Assembly (NCBI RefSeq): GCF_032854445.1
Contig: NC_088302.1
Coordinates: 55,780,237-55,844,236, forward strand
Direction of reading: 5' to 3'
DNA from: Liolophura sinensis
Lineage: Eukaryota; Mollusca; Polyplacophora; Chitonida; Chitonidae
Length of the DNA: 64,000 bases
Shown: positions 1 to 32,540 of the stretch, piece after piece
How positions within the stretch are numbered: position 1 is the stretch's first letter
Layout of the letters: each line of letters opens with the position of its first letter
The notes under the pieces: model-generated
The model's input: the letters and a program-made list of their open reading frames with translations, nothing else
Told to the model about the DNA's origin: nothing
The model's database searches: none
Translations under genes and position numbers: made by a program

Positions 1-105
1 CAGATAACTACATGTAGGTAGATGCACTATAACCCTGTGAAAGTGATCCCAGATCAAAGACTGATGGCAGGTCTCCAGATAACTACATGTAGGTAGATGC
101 ACTAG
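1..105. repeat. 75-bp direct duplication at the window edge
   Basis: The block beginning cagataactacatgtaggt occurs at 1 and again at 76, giving a period of 75 bp. Only two copies (the second partial) are visible, so the window may start inside a longer array. Confidence 0.75.
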
Positions 106-297
106 CAGCTTCTTCACAGTGCAGTTCCAAGGATTTTAAAATGGTATTTTGGTAATGGTAAAATGGAATGTCAACAAGTAAACATAGTAAATTTGTCATT
201 TTGTTTCAATACATTGAGACAAAATCATTTCAACTTTGAGACCTCAAATCACTCTCAAAGGGGTCTTAAAATGGTATTCTGTGTCTTCTTGTGATAG

Positions 298-534
298 GTG
301 ATGCCATGCCGCCAAAGAGCCACTTGTTAGAATTCAGTTCAGCTACCAAGAATGAAGAATCTATGAGTCAAAGCAGAGATCTGTATATTCGTCAACCAAT
401 AAGGACGTTCCAGGTCAACAATTGCAATCCAATCCCAAAAACGATCAAAGAACTAAGAAAGTATATAGCATACGAAAACAGGATGGAATAAGAGAAGCAG
501 TCAACAGTTTCCAACGATGTTTGAAAGACGCAAG
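298..534 (+). CDS. possible exon of an unrecognised plus-strand gene
   Basis: The segment has a pyrimidine-rich stretch and AG just before it (tgtcttcttgtgatag) and a good donor after it (gcaag|gtatgt). No single frame is open across all of it. One frame is open from the left end to a TAA at 489 and includes MPPKSHLLEFSSATKNEES. A second frame is open from about 352 to the donor and ends KQDGIREAVNSFQRCLKDA. Both stretches look protein-like, so a one-base frameshift near 350-370, a later acceptor, or a decayed exon are all possible. I do not recognise the product. It lies on the strand opposite to the TRPC gene, where a TRPC intron is expected. It could also be a chance open segment. Confidence 0.2.
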
Positions 535-584
535 GTATGTTTTAGGCGCCTGAGTGAAATCACCAAATTTGACATGTCAGTAGC

Positions 585-1718
585 CACAGCTGGTTGTGTC
601 TGAAGAAGACAAATGGTGTTCACATGTCCAACAGTCTGACAGACAAACAACTACAACAGTTGAAAGCTGGTTGTGTCATGGTTCTCAAGAAGATCAATTG
701 TGTTCACATGTCCAAAAATCTGACAGACGTAACAGCTACAACAGTCCAAAGCTGGTTGTGTCATGGTTCTCAAGAAGACAACTGGTGTTCACATGTCCAA
801 CAGTCTGATAGATATAACAGCTACAACAATCCAAACCTGGCTGTGTCATTGTTCTCAAGAAGTCAAATGGTGTTCATATGTCCAACAGTCTGATAGATAT
901 AACAGCCACAAAGGTCCGGAGCTGGATGTGCCATGGTTCTCAAGAAGACTGTCCAACAGTTTGACAGATATAGCAACTACTACAGTCCAAAGCTGGTTGT
1001 GTCATGATTCTCAAGAAGACAAATGGTATTCACATCTCCAACAGTCCGAATATATAACAGCTACAACAGCCTAAAGCTGGTTGTGTCATAGTTGTCAAGA
1101 AGACAAATGGTGTTCACATGTCCAACAGTCTGATAGATATAACAGCTACAACAGTCCAGAGCTGGCTGTACCACGGCTATCAAGAATGTCCAACAGTCTG
1201 ACAGATATAACAGCTACTACAGTCCAAAGCTGGTTGTGTCATGGTTCTCAAGAAGACAAATATTATTCACATGTCCAACAGTCTGACAGATATAACAGCT
1301 ACAACAGTTCAAAGCTGGCTGTGTCATAGATCTGAAGAAGACAAATGGTATTCAGATGTCCAACAGTCTGATAGACAAACAGCTACAACAGTCCAACTCT
1401 GGCTGTGTCATGGTTCTCAAGAAGACTGTCCAACAGTCTGACATATATAACAGCTACAACAGTCCAAAAGCTGGCAGTGTCACAGTTCTCAAGAAGACAA
1501 CTGGTGTTCACATGTCCAAAAGTCAGATAGATATAGCAGCTACAACAGTCCAAAACTAGTTGTGTTATGGTTCTCAAGAAGACATATGGTATTCACATGT
1601 CCAACAGTCTGACAGACAAACAGCTACAACAGTCCAAAGCTGGCTGTGTCATGGTTTTCAAGAAGACTGTCCAACAGTTTGACAGATATAACAGCTACAA
1701 CAGTCCAAAGCTGGCAAT
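585..1718. repeat. 85-bp minisatellite, about 13 copies
   Basis: Degenerate tandem array with an 85-bp period, measured between successive catggttctcaagaaga motifs at 677 and 762. Several copies lack a block of about 15 bp between aagaagac and tgtccaac. As 85 is not a multiple of three, the short open frames across it change frame in each copy and are not genes. It lies in the presumed TRPC 3' intron. Confidence 0.9.
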
Positions 1719-3183
1719 CAGGTCTTATACCATGTTCATGGTTCACATGATGATGACTGAATGATTGAGTTAAGTTCAGTGTGAAGTCATCAATAGGTCA
1801 TCTATACCATAGTGATGAAAAGCACAAAAACGCTAAAAAGTACACCTTTAATAGCAATGAAATAGCAGGTCTTGCTATTGAAATCAGACAGCGCTTAACA
1901 TAAAGTTGCCAACAACATTAAGAAACCTTAGCATTTTACCAGGAAATCTTAAGATTGAGGACCGCAATATCCACTCCAGTCCACTCCAGTCCATTTTTTA
2001 ACGACAGGCTCAGTTTTCTGAATACAAGATGTTCATTTCAATTTACTGTCTCAAAAAGAGATGCCAATGTCACTGAAAAATTGAGTGAATCTGTTGGTAT
2101 TTTGTTTTCATTCATTGCAAAATCATAAAAAATCTTCACACATATAACAAGGCAATGTTCTTAAGTAACATTGTAAACTACTATTATCATTGTATCATTG
2201 TAAAGACGAGTTAAAGCTGAGGCTAGAATTGGATTCCCATGTGCTTTATTATTAACTTTGGCAGTACCGGAACCAACTGTGCTAACCTTCATTATATTAT
2301 TATTGGCTTAAACTGGCGTTAAACTTCCTTAATAAACATAACTCATGGAATTTACACATAAATCATGGAATGAAAACATGACAGAGCTTGTTGGACCAAC
2401 AAATCCACTTTTGCTAAGGTCTCTGAATTTTTATCACTGCACAGTGTCTTAAGAGCCAGTTCATAACATCACACGCAAAAGCATTTGTTTCTCTGTATAA
2501 AATCTCCTTTTAGACGTATTGGTATTCTTGATAAAGCTAAACAGTCTTATATGCACATGTTAAAGGCAACAGGAAGTGGATTTTGTGGTGGTTTTTTACC
2601 TGAAATTAACTTTTCAACTTCACTTCACCTTTAACAAATCCCATGCCAACAGTCATTCATTATCATGATGACAATGTCATGTACTCCACTACGTCTCACT
2701 AAAAACAATACCAGTCAAGAAATAAACTCTGCTGCACGAAACACCTCATGTTTACTGTTCACTGACACGAGCAGTGCCTGACTTTACCCTGATGAAGTGT
2801 GATGAAGCTACCCTTCTGGGATGTGACCAGGCCCAAGTCACGCAGTTTTCCTCAAATTTACTATATTACAGAACACGCCTGTGAGAATGCTTTCAAAGAG
2901 ACTTCCTAACTCGCTGAGGGTTTTTAATTACCGTCATTACAGGATATGATCTGGTACAGGGACAAATTCATCCTAACATACATATTTAATCCTTTAATCA
3001 CACATGCCAGCCAGGTAAGATGCCAGGTAAGATGAGGTACATAATTACAGCTATGAAGTTAATTACTACATCAGCAATGAGATGCATGCAAGGCCCTTGG
3101 CACGCGTTATACATGTAGCAGCACTCTGTTATTAACAGTTAAAAGGATTTCTCCGCCTCACATGTCTGATTTTGAGGAATGAA
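1719..3183. other. unique AT-rich DNA, no gene seen
   Basis: No convincing exon, RNA gene or array on either strand. It is probably part of the TRPC intron that follows the exon at 4,954-5,169. I looked on the minus strand for the conserved TRPC C-terminal segment (xDISSxRxE type) and did not find it. Confidence 0.5.
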
Positions 3184-3279
3184 ACTTCTGGGTATATTTA
3201 TTTATTTATTTCATTGATGTTTTTCTACATTTATTTCACTTATACCATGGCGACCAGCATTATGGTGACTTCTGGGTAT
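3184..3279 (-). mobile_element. 5'-truncated SINE with perfect 12-bp target duplication
   Basis: The body (3,196-3,267) reads tttatttatttattt, then a diverged version of the tail shared with the SINEs at 24.9 and 61.9 kb, ending in the shared core motif gaccagcattatggtg. It is flanked on both sides by acttctgggtat (3,184-3,195 and 3,268-3,279), a perfect 12-bp duplication. The A-rich tail, read on the minus strand, lies at the left end. The tRNA-like head is missing and the motif cgtactcaagaat is deleted inside. This is what LINE-assisted insertion of a truncated SINE leaves behind. Confidence 0.8.
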
Positions 3280-23072
<19,793 letters not shown>

Positions 23073-23126
23073 ATTGACTGGACAGAACAGTGCCAGGATA
23101 GTCTTAATCGTCAGGTCAAATGGCAT

Positions 23127-24863
23127 GCCACCGGTCAAAATGGCACGTACAAGGCACAAGGTTACTTGTCCATGTAATCACTGATCACTCTGTTAGCTAG
23201 AGGATCGGCCACCTTTCATCACCAAGTATACACAGCTTCCATCTGGGCAGCTCCATCCAGGTGCTAACCACTGGACAACACCCTTACATGAGCCACAGGT
23301 GAGTATAGCCAGCCAGCTAAGACAGACACACCTGTTGTGTTGATCAGATGAGCTGATGCTGCAGGTAAGGCTGAGCTGACATGCAATGGACACACCCAAT
23401 AGACAGCCACCTGAGTTGAGGTACCTGAGAGACAGAGAGTGGTACCCTGGTACTGCGTCCTCATCTCTGCCCATTCAGTAAGCCTACACACCTCCAAGCA
23501 GCATACAACAGCCAACGCAGTCACACAAGTACTGCACAATTACCCCAATCAGAAAATTTTATGGGGAAAATATACGAAGCATTAAACAATATCTTGTTGC
23601 CACTTGGGAGGCATTAAACCCTCGCGGCTCATAAAAGGTAAATGGTCGAGCTCTCAGTGTAGATAGAGTTTGTTACACATCACAAGAAACTTGAAAGCCC
23701 CTGGGCTTTCACAACTCGGCAATTCCAGTACTCATGTGACCTTGTGAAGCGTATGTGGAAGAAGAGCTTTGAAAAGAAGCCTGATGGAAATGAAGACAAC
23801 CATTGACATTTAATGAAAAAAATTTCCTCTTCTTTCTCCGTGAAGACGTGATAATCACTGCATGTTTCTCAGACACCATGTATTGTTCTGCCACAACAAC
23901 ATCTAACATCATTAAGAGCCATGACTGAAGGAAAGACTTGAAGACTATTCTATCAAACAGAATGACTTCCCTAATGACGTCCCTAATCAACAAGACCTTT
24001 CACTTCAGCAGTTCTGCTTACAGAGCAGGGATCTAAGTCACAGCTAACCATACCACCCCTAATCTTGACAATACCACCTCTATAGAGTTCTAGGGTAACT
24101 TATTTCACAGCTCCATAAATAAGACCTTGGGAATCAAAAAATTTGAAATTTTTAAATGTGTCCTTTACATGAAACATGTTTTGATGGAAAATGAAAAAAT
24201 CGTGTCCAATATTTTTTTTTAAAAATTAGCACTTTTTAGGCATATTTTATATCTCTTAATAACACCTCAATTTTATGCATAATTTCTGTGATGGGTAGAA
24301 ATTTTTGGAAAAACGTCACTGATGAACTTGTTGGCAATGGGGGGGTCCAGCTTTATTAGTGATACATTCTAGCACTTCCTCCGAAGCTTGTTCCGAAAGT
24401 TCCTGAGACAGCTATCACTGATGATGTCACCACAACAGGCTAGTTCATTTCCAGGCTGATTGCCGGGGCCTTTAGAGAAAACCTGTAGTTTGATGCCATT
24501 TTTATGCCCCATGATGAAAGCTGAGAAGATTTCTTTGTACTTTTAACTGTTAGAGCCCATGCATGGCAAACTGCCTATAATGGGATAAAAACCAGTGTTT
24601 CATGTAACCTTTAAGGAGTCTTTCATTTGCTGTCTTTGCACATATGTATATGATATCATTTCAGTTTGAAGAGATAAGCGATTATATCACAGCAGTGCCC
24701 ACTGAAGGTCTTAAATGGTAACACATCCTCTGACACCTTACTTATAGCATACTGTTACAGATGAAAATGTTCACCAATGCTTAAAACCATTTGTCCATTT
24801 CCTGACAGTCTTATCTAAAGAAAAGTCCCTCTCTTTATCCCTCCTCCGGTTTTGTACTGATTT
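23127..24863. other. unique DNA upstream of the TRPC first coding exon
   Basis: It may hold the 5' untranslated exon and promoter, but I could not identify a TATA box or initiator with confidence. No other gene seen. Confidence 0.45.
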
Positions 24864-25126
24864 TATTGATTTATTCAGTTTATTTGATTGGTGTTTCATG
24901 CCGTGCTCAAGAATATTTCACTTATATGACGGCAGCCAGCATTATGGTGACAGGGAACCGGGAGAGCGTGGGGGAGAGCCACGATCATCCGCAGGTTGTT
25001 GCCAGACCTTCCCACATACGGCCGGAGAGGAAGCCAGCATGAGCTGGACTTGAATTCACAGCAACCGCATTGGTGAGAGGCTCCTGGGTCACTGTGCTGT
25101 GCTAGCGCGCTTGCCCCAGAGGCCCC
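24864..25126 (-). mobile_element. tRNA-derived SINE, near full length
   Basis: On the minus strand the order is: a tRNA-like head starting ggggcctctgg, a B-box-like stretch (gaattcaagtccagctcatg), a central domain with catacggccggagaggaagc on plus, and a tail ending in an A/T-rich caaataaa-type run. It is about 80 percent alike by eye to the element at 61.9 kb. The A box is damaged here (gcgcgcttgcccc on plus where the other copy has gcgcgctaaccgactg). Its organisation resembles the MetaSINE type described in molluscs; that name is tentative. No clear target duplication. Confidence 0.8.
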
Positions 25127-27302
25127 ACTTTGCAATGATGTTGCTAACACAACATTTGTATGATATTCTACATAAATGATTTATGATGATTCTAGATGAA
25201 AACAATGATGTACTTCCAATTTTAGTCACTGAATGAAAATAATATCCCTGCGGCTGACAGCCTATGGCGAATTGCTTTCAAGCAGTGACCTCACACAAAT
25301 GAATCAGATAAGGCTGCATACGTGAGTTTTGGAAGCTCGACGATTCATGATTACGTAAGTAGGCAGTACTCCAAACATGCTACTGAAATATACAGGTAAA
25401 TGTTGATGACGGTTTGATAAGAAGCCTGCCCAGTCTAGGGAGGATTTGATCATACACATCAGGTAACCACTGCACCTGGGTAAACCCATTTCAGTACAGA
25501 ATTAGAGACAGCAATCCATATATTGTTTATCATGCAATACAGAGTCCCCAAACATTGTCAGCAAGGCTATCATGCTGACATAACGCACAAAGAACATTCT
25601 GGCCATCAATGATCATTCAACCTAAACAGGAGACAACATGCTTAATTTCATCCACATTATTTGTACATATAAATTAGATATTGTTTTGATGATTGAAAGA
25701 TTTGAATATGACAGACATGGCGGATTATGGTAAGTGAAGTATCCAATTCCCAATTCAGGCCGTCAACTGGTAAAACAATATTCGAAGTTAAACTCCCAAA
25801 GACCAGTTTCATTAATAAAATATGACCAGTTCCCGTCCACCTGACCATGTAGGCATGTATCAGTGTGAAAATAGGACGGAGTTCTCATTGCTCTATGGTG
25901 GTGGCCAATAGGCTGTCTGTTCCTGCAGTGATGGGCTACAACTGTGATAGATAAACTCTCATAACGCTCACATCAGTGACCCTGTGTGGGTGCTCAGTGA
26001 AGGGAAAACGAGGCCCCAGATGCATGGACAAAGGCTTCAAGTGGGATATTACACAGTCACCAGAATGATCACAGATCTCAGCCTCTTGTCCGACAGTCTA
26101 TATGTCCTCAACAAGGATCATATAGAATGGACTAATGACTTGGAAAAAAAGATTAAAACTTGGTATGTAGCTAATATCAGAAGTCCATTTCCAAGAAGTA
26201 AGCAACTTTTCTATTAAGCTAGTCCCCATGGCACAGTACACGTTAACCTCACCGGAAGAAGCTCATGCCAACTGATGGAGAAATATGCCAACCTCTTGGG
26301 TGGAAATTGTGAGCTGGAGCATGGGAAATTTAATTGTGAACTTCTACTGCAAGAACTGGCCACACCTTGAAAAAGAAACCCCTAATTAATGTTGGTATGC
26401 AGTTATAACCCACGGACTATTTTTGTATTTCCAAGCAACTCTAAAACAATTACTATCAAAGACATTGTTGTCCTTTCACAAAACTCTCTGTTGTTGTAAT
26501 TTTTTATGTCTTTTTCAACACAACCGCGTTTGGGTCCCACCAGGCATCAGCTGCTTCTCTGTTAGCTGTGCAACAGAGGGGAAAAAAGGATACATGGCTG
26601 CGCAGACATGTCACATAATGTGTTAGAGATCGATGAAAAGTGTCAAGTGCCGTAGAGACTAGCTATAGGGAAGTTGCATACTTCTAGGTAATGGACTTCT
26701 GCTAATATACAAAGTCAAATAGTTCATATCAGTTGTTTATTTTTTTTTTCTTTTAAACTTTTTTGAACTCTTTCTTTTAAACTGTGTACACTTAGAATGA
26801 GTAATGTTTGGTTTACTATATGACCAAGAATTAAGTCACATGATAAACTGTAAAGATAAACCCTTCACTGAACATTGATTTACTCAATCGACCAACCAAA
26901 CAGTTATATGTAGCTCATGTAGGCCATGACAGACATGCGCTTGCTAACACACACCCCAAACCCCATTTGCCCAATCCCTTCCACTCATCAAACCAGAGAA
27001 AATACAAGCTAATTAGAAAATAATTACCAAGACTGGAAAAAGAGGATTACCCTACAAAAAACACAATTCTGGATAAATACACTGAGCCATTAGCAATGTC
27101 CTGCTGCATTTGTTTCACACTAATTCGATCAAATGTGGAATTTGGATTTAGTGGCATGTTCTATGAGTTATACAGTTACAGCATAAAAAACAGGAAAATA
27201 TATGACATAAATCACATTTTTGCATGCCTATTGACAAGCAAATAAAAAGCAACAGAGTAACTTCTACAAAATTGACCTACATCCTTATCAGAACCAGGGT
27301 TA
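25127..27302. other. unique DNA, no gene seen
   Basis: A 77-codon plus-strand frame (25,984-26,217) and others of similar length have no recognisable motif and no good splice context. Confidence 0.5.
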
Positions 27303-27752
27303 ACATTCAGATTGATCGGTTGATATTCAGATTGATCGGTTGATATTCAGATTGATCGGTTGATATTCAGATTGATCGGTTGACATTCAGATTGATCGGT
27401 TGATATTCAGATTGATCGGTTGACATTCAGATTGATCGGTTGACATTCAGATTGATCGGTTGACATTCAGATTGATCGGTTGATATTCAGATTGATCGGT
27501 TGACATTCAGATTGATCGGTTGACATTCAGATTGATCGGTTGATATTCAGATTGATCGGTTAACATTCAGATTGATCGGTTGATATTCAGATTGATCGGT
27601 TGACATTCAGATTGATCGGTTGACATTCAGATTGATCGGTTGACATTCAGATTGATCGGTTGATATTCAGATTGATCGGTTAACATTCAGATTGATCGGT
27701 GGATATTCAGATTGATCGGTTGACATTCAGATTGATCGGTTTACATTCAAAT
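27303..27752. repeat. 20-bp minisatellite, about 22 copies
   Basis: Exact 20-bp period with unit attcagattgatcggttgat. Nearly the only variation is gatatt/gacatt/aacatt at one junction. No length variants among roughly 22 copies, so the array is young or strongly homogenised. Confidence 0.98.
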
Positions 27753-28213
27753 TGATAGCTTGTTTTGCCAAATACATGTACACGTATCAGCCAAAAAAAA
27801 ACCTCACAAAAACACCCAAAATTCAGTGAACATGTTGGAAACAGCATGGTTTGATCTCTTTTGGAACTATTGTATTGGAACTATGTACAGCCGTGAATGC
27901 TTAAATTTCACAGAAACACCAGACACAGCCTAGAATCTTCTGCCCGATGTACCTGTCCGCCCATTAGATTCTGTTCTCTATGTCCTCATAAATTCTTTGA
28001 TCTGAATAAATGACCTGGCAAACCTTCACAAAAATACCTTCATTCGTTTTTTAAACACTTTTTGTTTGCTTGAGTGACTGATTTAATTTTAATTGTAAAA
28101 TATCTTGGACATGATTAAAACATTCATGTATTTGAAATCAAACATACTGAGTACAAAAATCCAGTTCCAGAATAATAAAAAATTATGGGCATAATCAACA
28201 AGCTAATTGTACT
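27753..28213. other. spacer between arrays
   Basis: About 460 bp of unique AT-rich DNA with no gene seen. Confidence 0.6.
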
Positions 28214-30194
28214 CAATGTCCACAAGTGCATTTCCCATAACAATGTGTGTGCTCTGTTCAATGTCCACAAGTGCATTTCCCATAACAATGTGTGTGCTCT
28301 GTTCAATGTCCACAAGTGCATTCCCCATAACAATGTGTGTGCTATTTTCAATGTCCACAAGTGCATTTCCCCATAACAATGTGTGTGCTCTGTTCAATGT
28401 CCACAAGTGCATTCCCCATAACAATGTGTGTGCTATTTTCAATGTCCACAAGTGCATTTCCCATAACAATGTGTGTGCTCTGTTCAATGTCCACAAGTGC
28501 ATTCCCCATAACAATGTGTGTGCTATTTTCAATGTCCACAAGTGCATTCCTCATAACAATGTGTGTGCTATGTTCAATGTCCACAAGTGCATTCCCCATA
28601 ACAATGTGTGTGCTATGTTCAATGTCCACAAGTGCATTCCTCATAACAATGTGTGTGCTATGTTCAATGTCCACAAGTGCATTCCCCAAAACAATGTGTG
28701 TGCTATTTTCCATGTCCATAAGTGCATTCCCCATAACAATGTGTGTGCTATGTTCAATGTCCATAAGTGCATTCCCCAAAACAATGTGTGTGCTATTTTC
28801 AATGTCCACAAGTGCATTTCCCATAACAATGTGTGTGCTATGTTCAATGTCCACAAGTGCATTCCCCATAACAATGTGTGTGCTATTTTCAATGTCCACA
28901 AGTGCATTCCTCATAACAATGTGTGTGCTATGTTCAATGTCCACAAGTGCATTCCTCATAACAATGTGTGTGCTATGTTCACTGTCCACAAGTGCATTCC
29001 CCATAACAATGTGTGTGCTATGTTCAATGTCCACAAGTGCATTCCCCATAACAATGTGTGTGCTATTTTCAATGTCCATAAGTGCATTCCTCATAACAAT
29101 GTGTGTGCTATGTTCACTGTCCACAAGTGCATTCCCAAAACAATGTGTGTGCTATTTTCAATGTCCATAAGTGCATTCCTCATAACAATGTGTGTGCTAT
29201 GTTCAATGTCCACAAGTGCATTCCCCATAACAATGTGTGTGCTCTTTTCAATGTCCACAAGTGCATTCGCCATAACAATGTGTGTGCTATGTTCAATGTC
29301 CACAAGTGCATTTCCCATAACAATGTGTGTGCTCTGTTCAATGTCCACAAGTGCATTCCCCATAACAATGTGTGTGCTCTGTTCAATGTCCACAAGTGCA
29401 TTCCCCATAACAATGTGTGTGCTATTTTCAATGTCCACAAGTGCATTCCTCATAACAATGTGTGTGCTATGTTCAATGTCCACAAGTGCATTCCCCATAA
29501 CAATGTGTGTGCTATGTTCAATGTCCACAAGTGCATTCCTCATAACAATGTGTGTGCTATGTTCAATGTCCACAAGTGCATTCCCCAAAACAATGTGTGT
29601 GCTATGTTCACTGTCCACAAGTGCATTCGCCATAACAATGTGTGTGCTATGTTCACTGTCCACAAGTGCATTCCCCAAAACAATGTGTGTGCTATTTTCA
29701 ATGTCCATAAGTGCATTCCCCAAAACAATGTGTGTGCTATTTTCAATGTCCATAAGTGCATTCCTCATAACAATGTGTGTGCTATGTTCAATGTCCACAA
29801 GTGCATTCCCCAAAACAATGTGTGTGCTATGTTCACTGTCCACAAGTGCATTCCCCATAACAATGTGTGTGCTATGTTCAATGTCCACAAGTGCATTCCC
29901 CCATAACAATGTGTGTGCTATGTTCACTGTCCACAAGTGCATTTCCCATAACAATGTGTGTGCTATGTTCAATGTCCACAAGTGCATTCCCCATAACAAT
30001 GTGTGTGCTATGTTCACTGTCCACAAGTGCATTCCCCATAACAATGTGTGTGCTATGTTCACTGTCCACAAGTGCATTTCCCATAACAATGTGTGTGCTA
30101 TGTTCAATGTCCACAAGTGCATTCCCCATAACAATGTGTGTGCTATGTTCACTGTCCACAAGTGCATTCCCCATAACAATGTGTGTGCTATGTA
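28214..30194. repeat. 45-bp minisatellite, about 44 copies, open in four frames
   Basis: The unit contains aatgtccacaagtgcattcc and ccataacaatgtgtgtgcta. 45 bp is 15 codons, and two frames per strand have no stop in the unit, giving a plus-strand open frame over 600 codons (FNVHKCIPHNNVCAM per unit) and a minus-strand one over 370. One-base length changes in single units switch the frame without closing it. Variants (tgttc/ttttc, aatgtc/actgtc, cacaag/cataag, ccccat/cctcat/cccaaa) occur in linked blocks, showing duplication of multi-unit segments. No signal peptide or splice site supports a gene. Confidence 0.96.
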
Positions 30195-32540
30195 ACTGTT
30201 TATGTAAGGAGATCGGTTGGACAAAGAGAATCAAAGCAACAAATGAATGAGGCATAAAGCAGTGAATAGTAGGATTTGTACAATGTTGGAAGGCAAGCAC
30301 AATAAATCCCTTAATGGTCGGATTCCTAATTATCCAGAAATAAGTCTGGTAACACGATTTACTTAATTTATATCACATTCATAATGACAGAGGGATTTAC
30401 AATTGTTGGCCAGCATATCACCCAATTCTAATTTTAATGTTTTGGTGGAACTGAAAACATGTACTCTACTTCTCCTAATTATGCATATTTGGTACAATGC
30501 TAGTACGAACCCAGCATGCTGCTGCTGATGATGGATTTGTGATTTGCTTAATTGTCCAAATGTTACCCAGTGCATGGACTGAGTACGACAGAGATAGACC
30601 AATCATGATTCTCTGCTAATCACACAGATTCTGACTGGGCTTGACGGCGACTGACTGACAATATACAAGCTACATACATATCATCAATTTCAAGCTTTCT
30701 GCACACCATGAAGTGAGACGCATAACAGGGATACAGAATCAAGGCTCATTGGCTTTACAGTGGAAAGATGATTTCTGGGTTAAACGCTCCCCCCCCCCCT
30801 AAAAAAGTGTAATATCTAAAATTCAGCTTAGCTTAACTTAAGCCTAGCCTTGACTTGCCCATCAGTCACAGCAACAAATCAGTGATCATTTTGTTGCTCT
30901 TTTCAATGTGGTAAAATAAAACTTTGCACACAGCAATGTACTGTTTCATTAACCTAGCTTGGGCACATTTACAGAAGCATAGAGTGCATGTTAGGCAGAT
31001 TGTTTTTTTCTTGGCACAAGTCGTGAGTAAGGTTCGTGATTTTTACCCGTCACACCTGCTGGTATACTGATGCCACAATATTACCTATAGCCACATAGCT
31101 ACCTATAAACAACACAAAAGCTCTCTGATATGAGATGAATGCGATATATGGTGATGGATACATGTGTCCATAGAAGCTGTTAAATTCCTTTCGTATTAAC
31201 ACAGCGATTTAGATGGTTATCACATAATGATCAGGCAGAAATGTTTTCCTGGATCAAACGGTTGTCTTTTGTCCATTTAACTGAATGTAGATGGCTGTAG
31301 GATCCTAAGGTTATGTCTACATGCTTTGTTCTTCACTGTTTGAAAGACAGCACCTACTCTACATGTCTGTCAAAGAACCTCTCTTAAAACTCTTCCAAAT
31401 AAGTCAGAACATGTGAGCAAATATGACAACTGAGTACACCATGGCTTGAGATACCTCTTAACATCGCGTTGCCATGACAACTGCGGAGTATAACAAGGAG
31501 GAGAGAGATCAATGGGCATGCACACAAAAGTGTGAACAGAATTCACAGACAACAGCAAATAGTCCGCCCTACACACAAATTCACCAAAATCAACAAGTTA
31601 TTCAGCCAGGTATGAAAAACCAAAGCCCTGTATGATCTAACTGGTTAAAACCACACAGGTATACAGTGTAACAGAAGTTAGGTGGTTTTAGGCAGGTTAT
31701 ATACCATTAAGCCCATATGTGATCAAAAGCCTGTGGTCTGAATATGTGAACAACGATCTGAGAACAAAACATGCAAGAACAGAATGTTCTTGTTGGTCTT
31801 GCTTGTTGGCTTTAAAGAATTTTAATTCTCTTGGTTAAAACTGTCAGAAATGAGAGGTTTGGGGAAAAACTGGATGACTTTATCTTAACTTTGTGTGATT
31901 AATTCAGTGACTGATTGATTGACTGATTGATTGACTGTTAGCTTTAAGTGAAGAGTGCCCAGTGTAAACCAGGAACCTCCACCTGACACATCTCCTGACT
32001 GAAGCAGGCAGCTGAAAGAGCAAGAGCTGGATGCCCTAACACAACCATTTGAGCGAGAGGTCCCCTAAGCCTGTAATGTCTACTTTTATTGTGTAAGCAT
32101 GTGTAGGCCCCAAATATGTATGTGACAGACAATTTTTGACTGCTGTTTGTTCTATCGATCAGTTCTAGTTTCCTATTTACTCATTCAATATATGATGATG
32201 ATTTCTTTAAGTAAATTACTGATGTATAATAGACACAGTACACCAACACTTTGCTGCATTCTAATGGAAAGTATGCCAGAACAGGAACCATTATTACAAT
32301 ACAGCAAATATGTACAAAGAATTAAGACAATAACCTGTGTTTTTTTTATTCATTAAATATATTAGTTAAAATACTGAGCTTTGACAACCAGTGGTTCATA
32401 TACATGTATCTTCATCATTCACTTAATGTTTGCAGGCTGCAGCAAGGGGAATCCCCAACCATCTGTTTTATACGGTGTACCTGGTGGGGAAGTCTAAGGA
32501 TGAGTCACAAACATAAATGTGTGAGAATTATTCACTGGTT
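30195..32540. other. unique DNA, no gene seen
   Basis: It contains a short C run near 30,790-30,800 and a small ttgattgactga repeat near 31,912-31,940. No exon I can support. Confidence 0.5.

Noticed and set aside
24896-25150. 84-codon minus-strand frame, and a similar one at 61,919-62,116
   Set aside because: Both lie across copies of the same tRNA-derived SINE; the similar peptides reflect the repeat.
27303-27752. CRISPR-like regular repeat
   Set aside because: The repeats are head-to-tail with no unique spacers, in a spliced eukaryotic genome.
28207-30195. Open frame over 600 codons on plus, and one over 370 codons on minus
   Set aside because: They are by-products of a 45-bp unit with few stop codons; four of six frames are open and units shift the frame freely.
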